Positions 1 through 5,738 are shown, counted from the stretch's first letter. The stretch is 8,434 nt of DNA from DASQGA01 sp035535315 (GCA_035535315.1 DATLQD010000114.1:1-8434); one strand, 5' to 3'. Translations and numbers: made by a program. Notes: generated from the letters alone by a model not told the origin.

Positions 1-1
1 A

Positions 2-88
2 GTCATCGGCGCACTCGCACAGAAACGGCACAAGGCTCTCTTCCGGGACCTGATTCTCGACAACGTCGCGGGGACGTTCGTTCCCTAG
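2..88 (+). CDS. C-terminal fragment of an unrecognised protein (truncated by window edge)
   Basis: The second plus-strand frame is open from the window edge and ends at TAG (86-88), giving 28 residues that finish ...FRDLILDNVAGTFVP. Codon third positions are mostly G or C, as in the confident genes nearby, and the peptide has a protein-like mix of charged and hydrophobic residues. No family can be named from so short a tail. No clear hairpin terminator follows the stop. The other two plus frames read less like protein: one stops at once and the other stays open without sensible composition. Moderate confidence that this is a real gene end; function unknown. Confidence 0.45.
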   Translation, partial: VIGALAQKRHKALFRDLILDNVAGTFVP

Positions 89-411
89 GCGAAAGAGCTC
101 CTGATTCCGCTCCCTCCGACTGTCGCGGGACACCATTTGAAACAGAACTGCCCTGGTCCACCCGGCCGAAAACCGCTTGGCGCCGACTCAGCTCAGCGAC
201 GACCTGGCATTCGTGCCCGTGGGGGAAGCGGCATCCCGGTGGGCGCAAATGGCCGGGGAGAGACGGCCTCGGAGAGCCCGGCAGGTGCATTCGGGAGGAC
301 CTTCAAGGCGCTGCGTCGAAGAAAACAAACAGCCACGTAATTGCACCGAATCACCATCCTGATCCTCCATACCTCCTCTTTCGGGTCCCAGCCGCTTAGG
401 ATTGGTCTGGA
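89..411. other. 323-bp gap with no supported gene
   Basis: Short open frames exist on both strands here, but none has a family signature or convincing composition. The only notable site is a strong Shine-Dalgarno-like GAGGAGGT on the minus strand (about 370-377). It directly abuts an ATG at 370, too close for normal initiation, and the 60-aa frame behind it looks random. I see no clear hairpin, repeat or promoter in this gap. Confidence 0.4.
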
Positions 412-558
412 ATGGCCAACGAAACGCACGGAGACGCTGTGACCGCTCTCACGCCCAGCGTGTCGGCCAGATTTTTCAGAACAGTCGTGTTCTTAATTCC
501 ACTTGCGATGCTTACGTGGGCGGCGATTGCGTTCGGCTTTTACTGGCTCGTGGCCTGA
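412..558 (+). CDS. putative 48-aa single-pass membrane peptide
   Basis: ATG at 412 opens a 48-codon frame ending at TGA (556-558). Residues 1-21 are polar with arginines near the end (MANETHGDAV...SARFFR). Residues 22-48 are almost entirely hydrophobic and aromatic (VVFLIPLAMLTWAAIAFGFYWLVA), a good single transmembrane helix that ends right at the C-terminus. The preceding AGGA (398-401) is about 10 nt from the ATG, so the ribosome site is weak; an internal GTG at 439 is an alternative start. The clean polar-then-hydrophobic pattern is unlikely in noise but not decisive. The orientation, N-terminus inside and C-terminus at the outer face, is inferred from the arginines. Function unknown; the gene appears to stand alone. 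Confidence 0.5.
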   Translation: MANETHGDAVTALTPSVSARFFRTVVFLIPLAMLTWAAIAFGFYWLVA

Positions 559-653
559 CCAAGCGGTTCTTAGGGTCGAGGCGCGCGGCGCCGTGGGGAG
601 CAGCGCGGGTAGGTGCGACCAGGGACTAGGCAGGCCGCGGGGCCACGTCGGCG

Positions 654-1871
654 CTATCTACGCTCGGGAGAATGCGTCCAACTCGTCCAACCGACGTTTC
701 GGCCGAGTGCCGTGGTGACGGCGACAGGGAAGCTCGAGTGATACCGGTAGTTGACGACCCAATAGATCGGGACCTCCGGTTCCCACCAGTTTTGATTCGG
801 AAATGCTCGATCGAGCCTCCAGAGGAATCTGGTAGCGCGTAGCAGAGCTCGGTCCGACCAGCCGTAGACGTCGTACCCCTGGCGATCCAGCAGCTCCGCC
901 ATCGCGACGTAGCCGCTCAGCGCTTCGCGAGCGTACTGGGTGTACGCCGGTGGCCATCGAAAAGGCCCGCCGCGCCGCATGTCGTCGGGTAGTGCGCCAT
1001 CGATCGAATGACCGCCCTTCTTGGCGCCTTTCGGGTTGACGCCAACTGGTGCCGAGGGGTCGGCCTGCCAGGAAAGGTCCGGCTTCGACCCCCCGAAGCG
1101 GAGGCCCTGTCCGACATCCTCCGGGCCGAAGTCCGGAGCCGGGATTCCTGGGTAGGCCGAGTGATCGCCGAGCCAGCCCTTCATCACCAGGGCTGCGCGA
1201 GCGAGATCTCTCTCGTCGTGCAGGTAGACAGCGGCCGCCACGCGGCTCGCACCCGCCATACCGCTTCCGTTGGTCGCGCCGCGCTCATGCGATCCGATCA
1301 GAGTCTGGTCGGAAACCGCCTTCGAGCCGAGGGGCTCGTTCCGAACTTTCATGAGCCAGCTCCTGAAGCGGCTTTCCCGAGCGCGGTCGTATGCCTTGAA
1401 ATCGATCAGCTCAGCGGCGATCACGTACGAAAGGAGATTGCGTGCTAGCGCGAGGGCCGTGCCGCCGTGTTCCGTCCCGACCGCGCTCGAGATCGCATCT
1501 GCCGCCTTCTCGCGGTACTGACGATCACCTGTCCTCGCGTAGACGAGAGCGACGGCAAGAGTGTTGACGTCGTGGTTGGAGTTTTGATCCGAGATCTTCG
1601 GAGCGCCTAGATCACCGTCTGCTGCGGCCAGCACGTTTTCCCACGCGGTTCCCTGCATGGGGAGCTGCTTCACCTCGGCCTGAGAGATCCACATGCCCGC
1701 CTCGCGGCGACGTGCCCTTTTCGGAGCGGTTGGAGAGCTGGAGCTGTCCGCCTCGGGGGGACGCGCTGTTGTCGGTGCGGTTGGAGAGCTGGAGCTGGGC
1801 CACGACGCGCTGCAGCCAGTCATCGCCGTGAGCGAAATGATGAGCGCTGTGCCTGCGAGCAGGAGACGGAT
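654..1871 (-). CDS. alginate-lyase-like lipoprotein (alpha/alpha toroid)
   Basis: Probable secreted lipoprotein with an alginate-lyase-type helical toroid domain; if active it would cleave or bind an acidic polysaccharide outside the cell. The first canonical start is ATG 1823, giving 389 aa that begin MTGC. The same frame continues upstream with RLLLAGTALIISLTAM before that Cys, which is a textbook lipoprotein signal and lipobox, so I extend the gene to ATC 1871. A GGGAG-type ribosome site (about 1881-1886) lies 9 nt before it; CTG 1889 is another option. Counting from ATG 1823, residues 9-43 are a Ser/Pro/Thr linker with two 17-aa repeats, and the toroid runs from about 45 to 389. Family-like stretches are QNSNHD (80-85), ALARNLLSYVIAAELI (125-140), TNGSG (184-188) and WEPEVPIYWVVNYRYH (347-362). 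The Asn-His pair expected in classical alginate lyases is not obvious at TNGSG, so the activity is uncertain. The stop is TAG at 654-656. It appears monocistronic. Confidence 0.72.
   Translation of the reverse strand: MRLLLAGTALIISLTAMTGCSASWPSSSSPTAPTTARPPEADSSSSPTAPKRARRREAGMWISQAEVKQLPMQGTAWENVLAAADGDLGAPKISDQNSNHDVNTLAVALVYARTGDRQYREKAADAISSAVGTEHGGTALALARNLLSYVIAAELIDFKAYDRARESRFRSWLMKVRNEPLGSKAVSDQTLIGSHERGATNGSGMAGASRVAAAVYLHDERDLARAALVMKGWLGDHSAYPGIPAPDFGPEDVGQGLRFGGSKPDLSWQADPSAPVGVNPKGAKKGGHSIDGALPDDMRRGGPFRWPPAYTQYAREALSGYVAMAELLDRQGYDVYGWSDRALLRATRFLWRLDRAFPNQNWWEPEVPIYWVVNYRYHSSFPVAVTTALGRNVGWTSWTHSPERR
1699..1800. repeat. two tandem 51-bp repeats inside the lyase linker
   Basis: Copies at 1699-1749 and 1750-1800 match at about 42 of 51 positions. 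The best-conserved part is 1721-1746 against 1772-1797, which differ at one base. The period is exactly 17 codons, so the reading frame is kept and the protein gains a second Ser/Pro/Thr-rich unit (SSSSPTAPTTARPPEAD and a diverged copy). This suggests a duplication that lengthened a flexible tether between the lipid anchor and the catalytic domain. Confidence 0.85.
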
Positions 1872-2135
1872 CCTCGCGAGCTCCCTCAGAAGCTGTATCT
1901 CAACCCTGTCGCTCGAGCTGCGCCTCGCACGAAGAGCTCCGCGGGCGTGTGACCGCGGCGCAAGCTGCGCACCCGATTGCCTTCGCGCGTGACCGACCCC
2001 ATTCCCGTTTGAGCATATCCCTCGCGATTGGCCCGGGACGGGTATCCCCCGATCGAGGGAGTTGTCAACAAAAGTGGGAAAAGCATGCCAGCATGAGTGC
2101 TCAACGTGAGAGCGAGGCGTCTGCGGCCCGTCTCC

Positions 2136-2144
2136 AGAGAGGAG
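2136..2144 (+). promoter_or_regulatory. ribosome binding site that sets the coiled-coil start at 2151
   Basis: AGAGAGGAG lies 6 nt before ATG 2151. It supports this start over the in-frame ATG at 2097, which has no comparable site. Confidence 0.7.
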
Positions 2145-2150
2145 TACCCC

Positions 2151-2405
2151 ATGGGGTCAAGCAGAAGCGTTGCTGTCCGCACATGCGCTTACGAGCAGGA
2201 ATGGGCCGACGCCGCGCTCGTCGAACAGCTCGAATTGCTCGAAGCGAAGCTCGCGAGCCTGGAAACCGAGCGCGGCCGCCTCGAGACTGAGCTCTACATT
2301 GCCCAGAGCTGGGTCAAGGAGCTGGCGCTCTGGCTGGACGAGGCGCAGCTGCCAACCGGAGTGAAGCCCGTCCCTGGGACGCCGGGGATGACCTGGAGCC
2401 GCTGA
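2151..2405 (+). CDS. 84-aa coiled-coil protein of unknown function
   Basis: Small soluble protein whose central part (about residues 15-65) is a heptad-like run of Leu, Glu, Ala and Arg (EQLELLEAKLASLETERGR and on), predicting an alpha-helical coiled coil. A Pro/Gly-rich tail (PTGVKPVPGTPGMTW) follows. It has no membrane segment or signal peptide. The frame is open back to ATG 2097, but I chose ATG 2151 because a strong AGAGAGGAG ribosome site (2136-2144) sits just upstream with good spacing, while the 18 extra codons are Arg-rich and unconvincing. It is divergent from the lyase gene. A partner-binding or structural role is possible, but no family is recognised. Confidence 0.7.
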   Translation: MGSSRSVAVRTCAYEQEWADAALVEQLELLEAKLASLETERGRLETELYIAQSWVKELALWLDEAQLPTGVKPVPGTPGMTWSR

Positions 2406-2649
2406 CGCTCAGGAAGCTGACGCAGAGCCCACCAGGGGCCTCCCACACACCCTGACTGACGGGTGCGAGCGCCGTCCGGGCCAATCCGGGTGCTCGGCAC
2501 GGTAACGATCTGTCCGACGTTGTGGCTCAGGCCGGACTCCTGCGGGTTGACGGCTGCTCAAGCTTAAACCGCGGCCGCCTCCCGGGCAAAACGGTGGCGG
2601 CGCCATGCGTAACTTCGTCAGCCGGGGCTCGCGGGGAGTAGTCTTGCTC

Positions 2650-2817
2650 ATGGGGCAAGCCAAGATCGCTCTCGAGTGCGTCGAGTGCCGTAACGAAGCG
2701 GGCGAGATCGCGCCCGGCTGGCAGGCCTACCTCGTCAGCGACCCGGACGCCGAAGGCGATGAAGAAATCGTGGTCTACTGCCCCGACTGCGCGCGGCGGG
2801 AATTCGGCCCTTTTTGA
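2650..2817 (+). CDS. 55-aa zinc-ribbon protein
   Basis: Small protein with two Cys-x2-Cys knuckles, CVEC (residues 10-13) and CPDC (44-47), spaced by about 30 residues as in single zinc ribbons. An acidic, aromatic middle (GWQAYLVSDPDAEGDEE) separates them, and the protein ends REFGPF. The pattern resembles short uncharacterised zinc-ribbon proteins common in Thermoleophilia, which begin MGQ/MG and end with a CPxCAxREF block; that comparison is from memory. ATG 2650 fits the family start. GGGGAG (2633-2638) is 11 nt upstream of it and 5 nt upstream of an in-frame TTG at 2644, so initiation could be at TTG. The frame also reaches ATG 2605, but those extra residues look unrelated. The likely role is zinc binding with nucleic-acid or protein contact; function unproven. 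Confidence 0.75.
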   Translation: MGQAKIALECVECRNEAGEIAPGWQAYLVSDPDAEGDEEIVVYCPDCARREFGPF

Positions 2818-2890
2818 CGCTGGGTCGAGACTTAGAGGCCGACTAGCTTGCGGCGTTGGCGTACAAGCCCAGTGCTCCCGGCAAAATAAG

Positions 2891-2936
2891 CCGGGGCCGC
2901 ACCGACGCCCTGCGGCAGGGCACGATGCGGCCCCGG
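2891..2936 (+). terminator. nested hairpin with perfect 11-bp outer stem
   Basis: CCGGGGCCGCA (2891-2901) pairs perfectly with TGCGGCCCCGG (2926-2936). Inside is a second stem, GCCCT/AGGGC (2907-2911 with 2917-2921), around a 5-nt loop. It lies 73 nt after the zinc-ribbon stop. No T-run follows on the plus strand (GAAACCTT), so it is either a factor-independent terminator of the GC-rich actinobacterial type or part of a structured RNA. Confidence 0.55.
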
Positions 2937-2948
2937 AAACCTTCCCCG

Positions 2949-2983
2949 GAGGACGGCGTTCGACGTTGGTACCGCCAGTCCTC
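2949..2983 (+). other. 10-bp hairpin with one bulge
   Basis: GAGGACGGCG (2949-2958) pairs with CGCC (2973-2976) and GTCCTC (2978-2983), with A2977 bulged and a 14-nt loop. It starts only 12 nt after the preceding hairpin. It has no terminator tail, so it fits better as a domain of a folded RNA than as a terminator. Confidence 0.45.
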
Positions 2984-3040
2984 GAACACTAGAGGCCACG
3001 AGGTTCTATTCGCTTCTCTAATGGAGATACTGGGATCTCG

Positions 3041-3090
3041 CAGGGCGCGGCCCCCTATGCGGCCGGGGGTGCGCCCTGTTTGATTGCTTC
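3041..3090 (+). terminator. two-part GC hairpin followed by T-rich tail
   Basis: CAGGGCGC (3041-3048) pairs perfectly with GCGCCCTG (3071-3078). After a small internal loop, CCCCC (3051-3055) pairs with GGGGG (3065-3069) around a 9-nt loop. It is followed by TTTGATTGCTT. This is the most terminator-like of the three structures in this gap and could end a transcript covering 2818-3090. Confidence 0.5.
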
Positions 3091-3260
3091 AGCAGAAAAG
3101 AACCCTGGTTCGGTCCCAGAGGCGCCCACCATAGGATCCTGGAAACGCGATTCGCTGCGCGGGAAAAGCTGTGGATCGCTTCAGCGGCCGGTGTATCCGG
3201 GGGTGCCCGGACGGGTTCGTAGGCGGGCGGCGGTGCCCATCGAACGCAGCGACCGCGGGC

Positions 3261-3266
3261 TATGAT
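3261..3266 (+). promoter_or_regulatory. -10-like TATGAT close to the 3276 start (possible leaderless mRNA)
   Basis: TATGAT matches five of six bases of the TATAAT consensus and ends 9 nt before GTG 3276. That spacing would place transcription initiation at or next to the start codon. No convincing -35 is visible at the standard spacing. Leaderless transcripts with a TAnnnT box just upstream of the start are common in actinobacteria. Confidence 0.45.
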
Positions 3267-3275
3267 GCTCCAGCC

Positions 3276-4163
3276 GTGAGTTTGTTCAAGAGAAGGGTCG
3301 CCGCCGACGACCTCCTTCGTGGACACCTCGAGAGGCTGGGTGTCTCACCGTTCTGGCTCCGCTCGGCGCTGGATGCGATTCGCTACTGCGAGCAGGGCGA
3401 GTACTTCCAGCCGGTCTTCAGCGTGGCCGGGCCGGCTCCCGCGCGCTCGGTGATCGCGCTCCTGAGGCTCGAGCCGTACGTCCAAGGCGAAATCGATTGG
3501 AACGTCTCGCCGAGCGAGTCTCCGTTCTGGGTCGGATCCGTGGGCGACCTCCGCGACGAGCTCTTCGAAGAGACGGCGGAGCGTTTCGTCGGCCTCTACT
3601 GGTCGGATCAGAATCCAGCAGTGGCGCCCGCGTTCGATGGTGCGCTTCGCTCCATGGTCGCGGCCGTCGAGGAGTCGCTAACGGATGTCGGCGAAGGTCC
3701 GCTCGAGGGCGAAGTTTGGCGAAGCATCTGGTCGCTCGGCTCGGGCGGCTATGTCTGGCGCGTCGCCGAGAGCGACGCTCGGACGAGCGATGTCAATCTG
3801 CGAGCCGATCTCGCCAAGGAAGTCGAGGCAATCGTCGAGTCGTTCCCGCTCAAGGACGGGTCTTACGAGCGCGTGCTCGACTGGGCATCAGCCGAATGCG
3901 TGCGTCGCAACCTTCTCCTCGGCACGGGATCCCCGGGCGGCTGGGCCTCCGGCGGCGAGTTCTTGAGGCGCGGATTTCGCTTGGTGAATCGGCAGGTAGT
4001 TCCCGAAGGCGTGACGATCCCGCGCGACGAACGGTGGTATGCATTCTCGTTCGGCGTTGCCCTTTTCGACGTGGACGAGTGCCTCGCGAGGAGGCCGGCG
4101 CCAATGGTCGGAGGATCTGAACAGCGCGGATTCCGCAGAGTGGAGCCGTCAGTCCGACGTTAG
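3276..4163 (+). CDS. unrecognised 295-aa protein
   Basis: Long frame with strong G/C third positions ending at TAG 4161-4163. I chose GTG 3276 (MSLFKRRVAADDLLRGHLERLG). The frame could begin at GTG 3171, but those 35 codons are Cys/Gly/Arg-rich and unlike the rest, and a -10-like TATGAT lies just before 3276. The protein is soluble, with no signal peptide or membrane span. It has aromatic, acidic stretches such as SPFWLRSALDAIRYCEQGEYF, a tryptophan-rich centre (EVWRSIWSLGSGGYVWRV) and RDERWYAFSFGVALFDVDECL near the C-terminus. I recognise no catalytic motif or family. It is flanked by small uncharacterised genes, so context does not help. Likely a lineage-specific cytoplasmic protein. Confidence 0.75.
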   Translation: MSLFKRRVAADDLLRGHLERLGVSPFWLRSALDAIRYCEQGEYFQPVFSVAGPAPARSVIALLRLEPYVQGEIDWNVSPSESPFWVGSVGDLRDELFEETAERFVGLYWSDQNPAVAPAFDGALRSMVAAVEESLTDVGEGPLEGEVWRSIWSLGSGGYVWRVAESDARTSDVNLRADLAKEVEAIVESFPLKDGSYERVLDWASAECVRRNLLLGTGSPGGWASGGEFLRRGFRLVNRQVVPEGVTIPRDERWYAFSFGVALFDVDECLARRPAPMVGGSEQRGFRRVEPSVRR

Positions 4164-4313
4164 CCGACTGACGACAGTCGACCCGTACCCACTTCCAGAG
4201 ATTTCCACCCTTCACCCGATCTGGCCCGAGCCCAGGAGAGAACCGCGCTACCCTCATTGGCAGGCCGGGCGATTCGCTGAGACAAGGTTTTGCCCGACCT
4301 CCGGTCGAAGTTC

Positions 4314-4325
4314 GGAGGGGTCATG
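4314..4325 (+). promoter_or_regulatory. ribosome site and ATG probably belonging to the frameshifted 4379 gene
   Basis: GGAGGGG (4314-4320) precedes ATG 4323 by a short but workable gap. In its own frame this ATG gives only 15 codons before TAA. It would start the conserved Cys-rich protein if one base were added shortly after it. Confidence 0.45.
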
Positions 4326-4378
4326 AACGCGATGAGGCGGCGAAGAAACAGTCGTTCTTCCGTGAAGTAAACGAGCGG

Positions 4379-4663
4379 ATGCGAGACCGGCACGAATCGG
4401 GCGAGCAGGTGGGCGGCAGCGCGGACTTCCTGTGCGAGTGCGCCGGGGAGGACTGCACGTACCCGGTCCAAATCACTTTGGACGCCTACGACGAGATGCG
4501 GCGGGTTCCTACGCATTTCGCCGTGGCTGCTGAGATGGATCATGTTTTCCCGGACTTCGAACGGATCTTCGCGAAGCGCGACGGATACTTCGTCGTCGAG
4601 AAGTTTGGTGAGGCGGGCATCGCCGATCAGACTCGACCCTCGCTCGCGCGCCGGTCGGGTTGA
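4379..4663 (+). CDS. Cys-rich small protein (GGSADFLCEC family); N-terminus probably frameshifted
   Basis: The first in-frame start is ATG 4379, giving 94 aa. The core GGSADFLCECAGEDCTYPV carries a Cys-x-Cys-x5-Cys cluster that may bind metal. It is followed by ITLDAYDEMRRVPTHFAV and GYFVVEKFGEAG, a layout I recall from uncharacterised Thermoleophilia proteins. In those the conserved N-terminus is longer, of the form MNER...REVNER. Exactly such a sequence (ERDEAAKKQSFFREVNERM) is encoded in the same frame at 4325-4381, but no ATG, GTG or TTG precedes it. ATG 4323, with a GGAGGGG ribosome site (4314-4320), lies one frame off. A single missing base near 4326 would explain this. No signal peptide or membrane segment is visible. 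Function unknown. Confidence 0.72.
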   Translation: MRDRHESGEQVGGSADFLCECAGEDCTYPVQITLDAYDEMRRVPTHFAVAAEMDHVFPDFERIFAKRDGYFVVEKFGEAGIADQTRPSLARRSG

Positions 4664-5002
4664 AGTGCCCTAGCCAGCCACGCGCGGACACGATGCCCGC
4701 GAATACCGAGGAGTGGGTTTCTCTGTGAGCCTCGGACACGGCTTCGCGGCCGATCGTCGATCCGACTCCTAGCCGAGACGCACGAGTCCGCCCGCAACGG
4801 CCCGATCAGCACCCGCGCCGGCACGACTGTCGTCCCTCTCGGCCTCCTGCGCGCGAGGAATCTTGCTCAGGCTGGGCGCTCGAGTCTTGCGCGCGTCAGT
4901 TGCCGGAAGCGGCGGAGTATGTCGTTCTTGCTGGTTCATCTCCTGAGCGACAAGGAGCCGCTCGGCCGAAAGACGGCCGAGCGGCTCGTAGTCCTTTCGG
5001 CC
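4664..5002. other. 339-bp convergent intergenic region
   Basis: This lies between the 3' ends of the plus-strand Cys-rich gene and the minus-strand PRC-barrel gene. The one clear element is the hairpin at 4955-4987. A 38-codon plus-strand frame from ATG 4919 to TGA 5035 runs through that hairpin and into the antisense end of the PRC gene; I do not support it as a gene. The rest shows nothing recognisable. Confidence 0.5.
4955..4987 (-). terminator. perfect 14-bp hairpin downstream of the PRC-barrel gene
   Basis: GAGCCGCTCGGCCG (4955-4968) is the exact reverse complement of 4974-4987, around a 5-nt loop (AAAGA). It lies 15 nt past the PRC-barrel stop, reading minus, and is followed on that strand by CTTGTC. 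The T-tract is short, as is usual for GC-rich actinobacteria. Because genes converge here it may act on both strands. Confidence 0.75.
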
Positions 5003-5398
5003 CTAAAGCGGCTGGTCGCCGCGGCCGGAGTCTGACCGGCTGTAATAGCCGCCGAGTTCGTCGCGGTAGGCATCGTCCCGGTACCGATCCTCGTCGAACT
5101 CCGGCGCGTCCTTGATCTGCTCCTTGGTGCGGTCCACGTAGACGGTCTCGTTTTCGACCTCCACGCGCTTGATGATGGCGGCGGGAAGCATGACCTTCTT
5201 GCCGAAGATCCACGGGCCGGTGTCGACGACGATGAAGCTTGCGCCGACGTCATAGCTCGCCTCGTCGATCTTTCCGATCCCACCGTCGAGTGCCTCGACG
5301 CTGAACCCGGTCAGGTCGACATCCCCGACCATGTCCGTGCCAAGAGCCGACCGGTCGCCATACGTCCACACGTCCGTAGTTGTTCGCTCGTGTGCCAT
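5003..5398 (-). CDS. PRC-barrel domain protein
   Basis: The 131-aa protein carries a PRC-barrel beta fold at about residues 22-90 (GDVDLTGFSVEALDGGIGKI, then GASFIVVDTGPWIFGKKVMLPAAIIKRVE, VENETVYVDRTKEQIKDAP). This is the arrangement seen in short stand-alone PRC-barrel proteins of actinobacteria and other soil bacteria, often linked to stress or RNA/ribosome-associated roles. The C-terminal part (FDEDRYRDDAYRDELGGYY) is acidic and tyrosine-rich, as is common in this group. No signal peptide or membrane helix is present. ATG 5398 is well supported by AGGAGG 7 nt upstream. A SigB/SigF-like promoter and a leader hairpin precede it and a strong terminator follows, so it is likely a single-gene transcript induced by general stress. 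Confidence 0.88.
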   Translation of the reverse strand: MAHERTTTDVWTYGDRSALGTDMVGDVDLTGFSVEALDGGIGKIDEASYDVGASFIVVDTGPWIFGKKVMLPAAIIKRVEVENETVYVDRTKEQIKDAPEFDEDRYRDDAYRDELGGYYSRSDSGRGDQPL

Positions 5399-5405
5399 GA
5401 ATCAC

Positions 5406-5411
5406 CCTCCT
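5406..5411 (-). promoter_or_regulatory. ribosome binding site of the PRC-barrel gene
   Basis: AGGAGG on the minus strand lies 7 nt from ATG 5398. This optimal site fixes the start. Confidence 0.8.
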
Positions 5412-5433
5412 AGAAAATGGTTTATGAGCAACA

Positions 5434-5453
5434 GGGCGATCGAAGAATCGCCC
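5434..5453 (-). other. 7-bp hairpin in the PRC-gene leader
   Basis: GGGCGAT (5434-5440) pairs with ATCGCCC (5447-5453) around a 6-nt loop, about 35 nt before the PRC start codon. It would lie in the 5' untranslated leader if the SigB-like promoter is used and could affect mRNA stability or translation. Confidence 0.4.
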
Positions 5454-5498
5454 CAAGACCGATGTACAGACCCCCACCTCCTTCCTACTTCCTTTCGC

Positions 5499-5523
5499 GT
5501 ACCCGTCATGCATCCCGGAAAAC
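5499..5523 (-). promoter_or_regulatory. candidate SigB/SigF-type general-stress promoter
   Basis: On the minus strand GTTT (5523-5520), a 15-nt spacer and GGGTAC (5504-5499) match the actinobacterial GTTT-N14-17-GGGTAT stress promoter in all but the last base. It would give a leader of about 90 nt before the PRC-barrel ATG at 5398, a gene type that fits stress control. Confidence 0.5.
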
Positions 5524-5738
5524 ATCTGAGCTGCTTTTCAACAGCGCCGGTTCGCGAGGGACGGGATGGCCTTTGGGAGAGCCGGATTCGCGTGGATCGA
5601 AGCCGCGCTCAGCCGGTGCGGACACAAGCCGCCACCCGTCGCTGGCGGGTTAGCGAACGCTCGCAGACGTGACGTGGGCAGCCGCCTACGGCTAGGGCAC
5701 TGGTTAGATCCTCCGGAATCTCAGGAAGGCGGGTACGC

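Larger units (their letters stand above)
2818..3275. other. 458-bp gap with three strong hairpins and no supported gene
   Basis: No reading frame here has a family signature or good composition. Instead there are three closely spaced inverted repeats (2891-2936, 2949-2983, 3041-3078), listed separately, then a T-rich stretch and a tRNA-tail-like sequence near 3102-3132. A -10-like TATGAT at 3261 probably serves the downstream gene. Confidence 0.6.
5399..5738. other. 340-bp intergenic region (leader and promoter of the PRC gene)
   Basis: No gene is supported. It contains the PRC ribosome site, a 7-bp leader hairpin (5434-5453), a purine-rich tract (about 5472-5498, minus) and a SigB-like promoter (5499-5523). 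A small AGGCG/CGCCT stem (5727-5740) overlaps the sulfite-oxidase stop and is a weak terminator candidate at most. Confidence 0.5.

Noticed and set aside
188..370. 60-aa minus-strand frame preceded by GAGGAGGT
   Set aside because: The Shine-Dalgarno-like sequence touches the ATG with no spacer, and the protein composition is random-looking.
1008..1448. 146-aa plus-strand frame antisense to the lyase
   Set aside because: The complement of a strongly biased coding frame; no motif or ribosome site.
2039..2044. GGGTAT as a SigB-type -10 for the coiled-coil gene
   Set aside because: No GTTT at 14-17 nt upstream; the nearest one is about 29 nt away.
3102..3132. tRNA-3'-end-like stretch (GGTTCGGTCC then GGCGCCCACCA)
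   Set aside because: The T-stem is only 4 bp and the T-loop lacks the expected A. The acceptor partner upstream pairs imperfectly and leaves about 66 nt in total with no D-arm or anticodon arm. Chance, or at most a decayed tRNA tail.
3497..4120. 207-aa Arg-rich frame overlapping the 295-aa gene
   Set aside because: A shadow in the +2 frame produced by GC bias; Arg/Ser-rich without motifs.
4919..5035. 38-codon plus-strand frame MSFLLVHLLSDKEPLG...
   Set aside because: It is built largely from the terminator hairpin and overlaps the antisense 3' end of the PRC-barrel gene; there is only a weak ribosome site.
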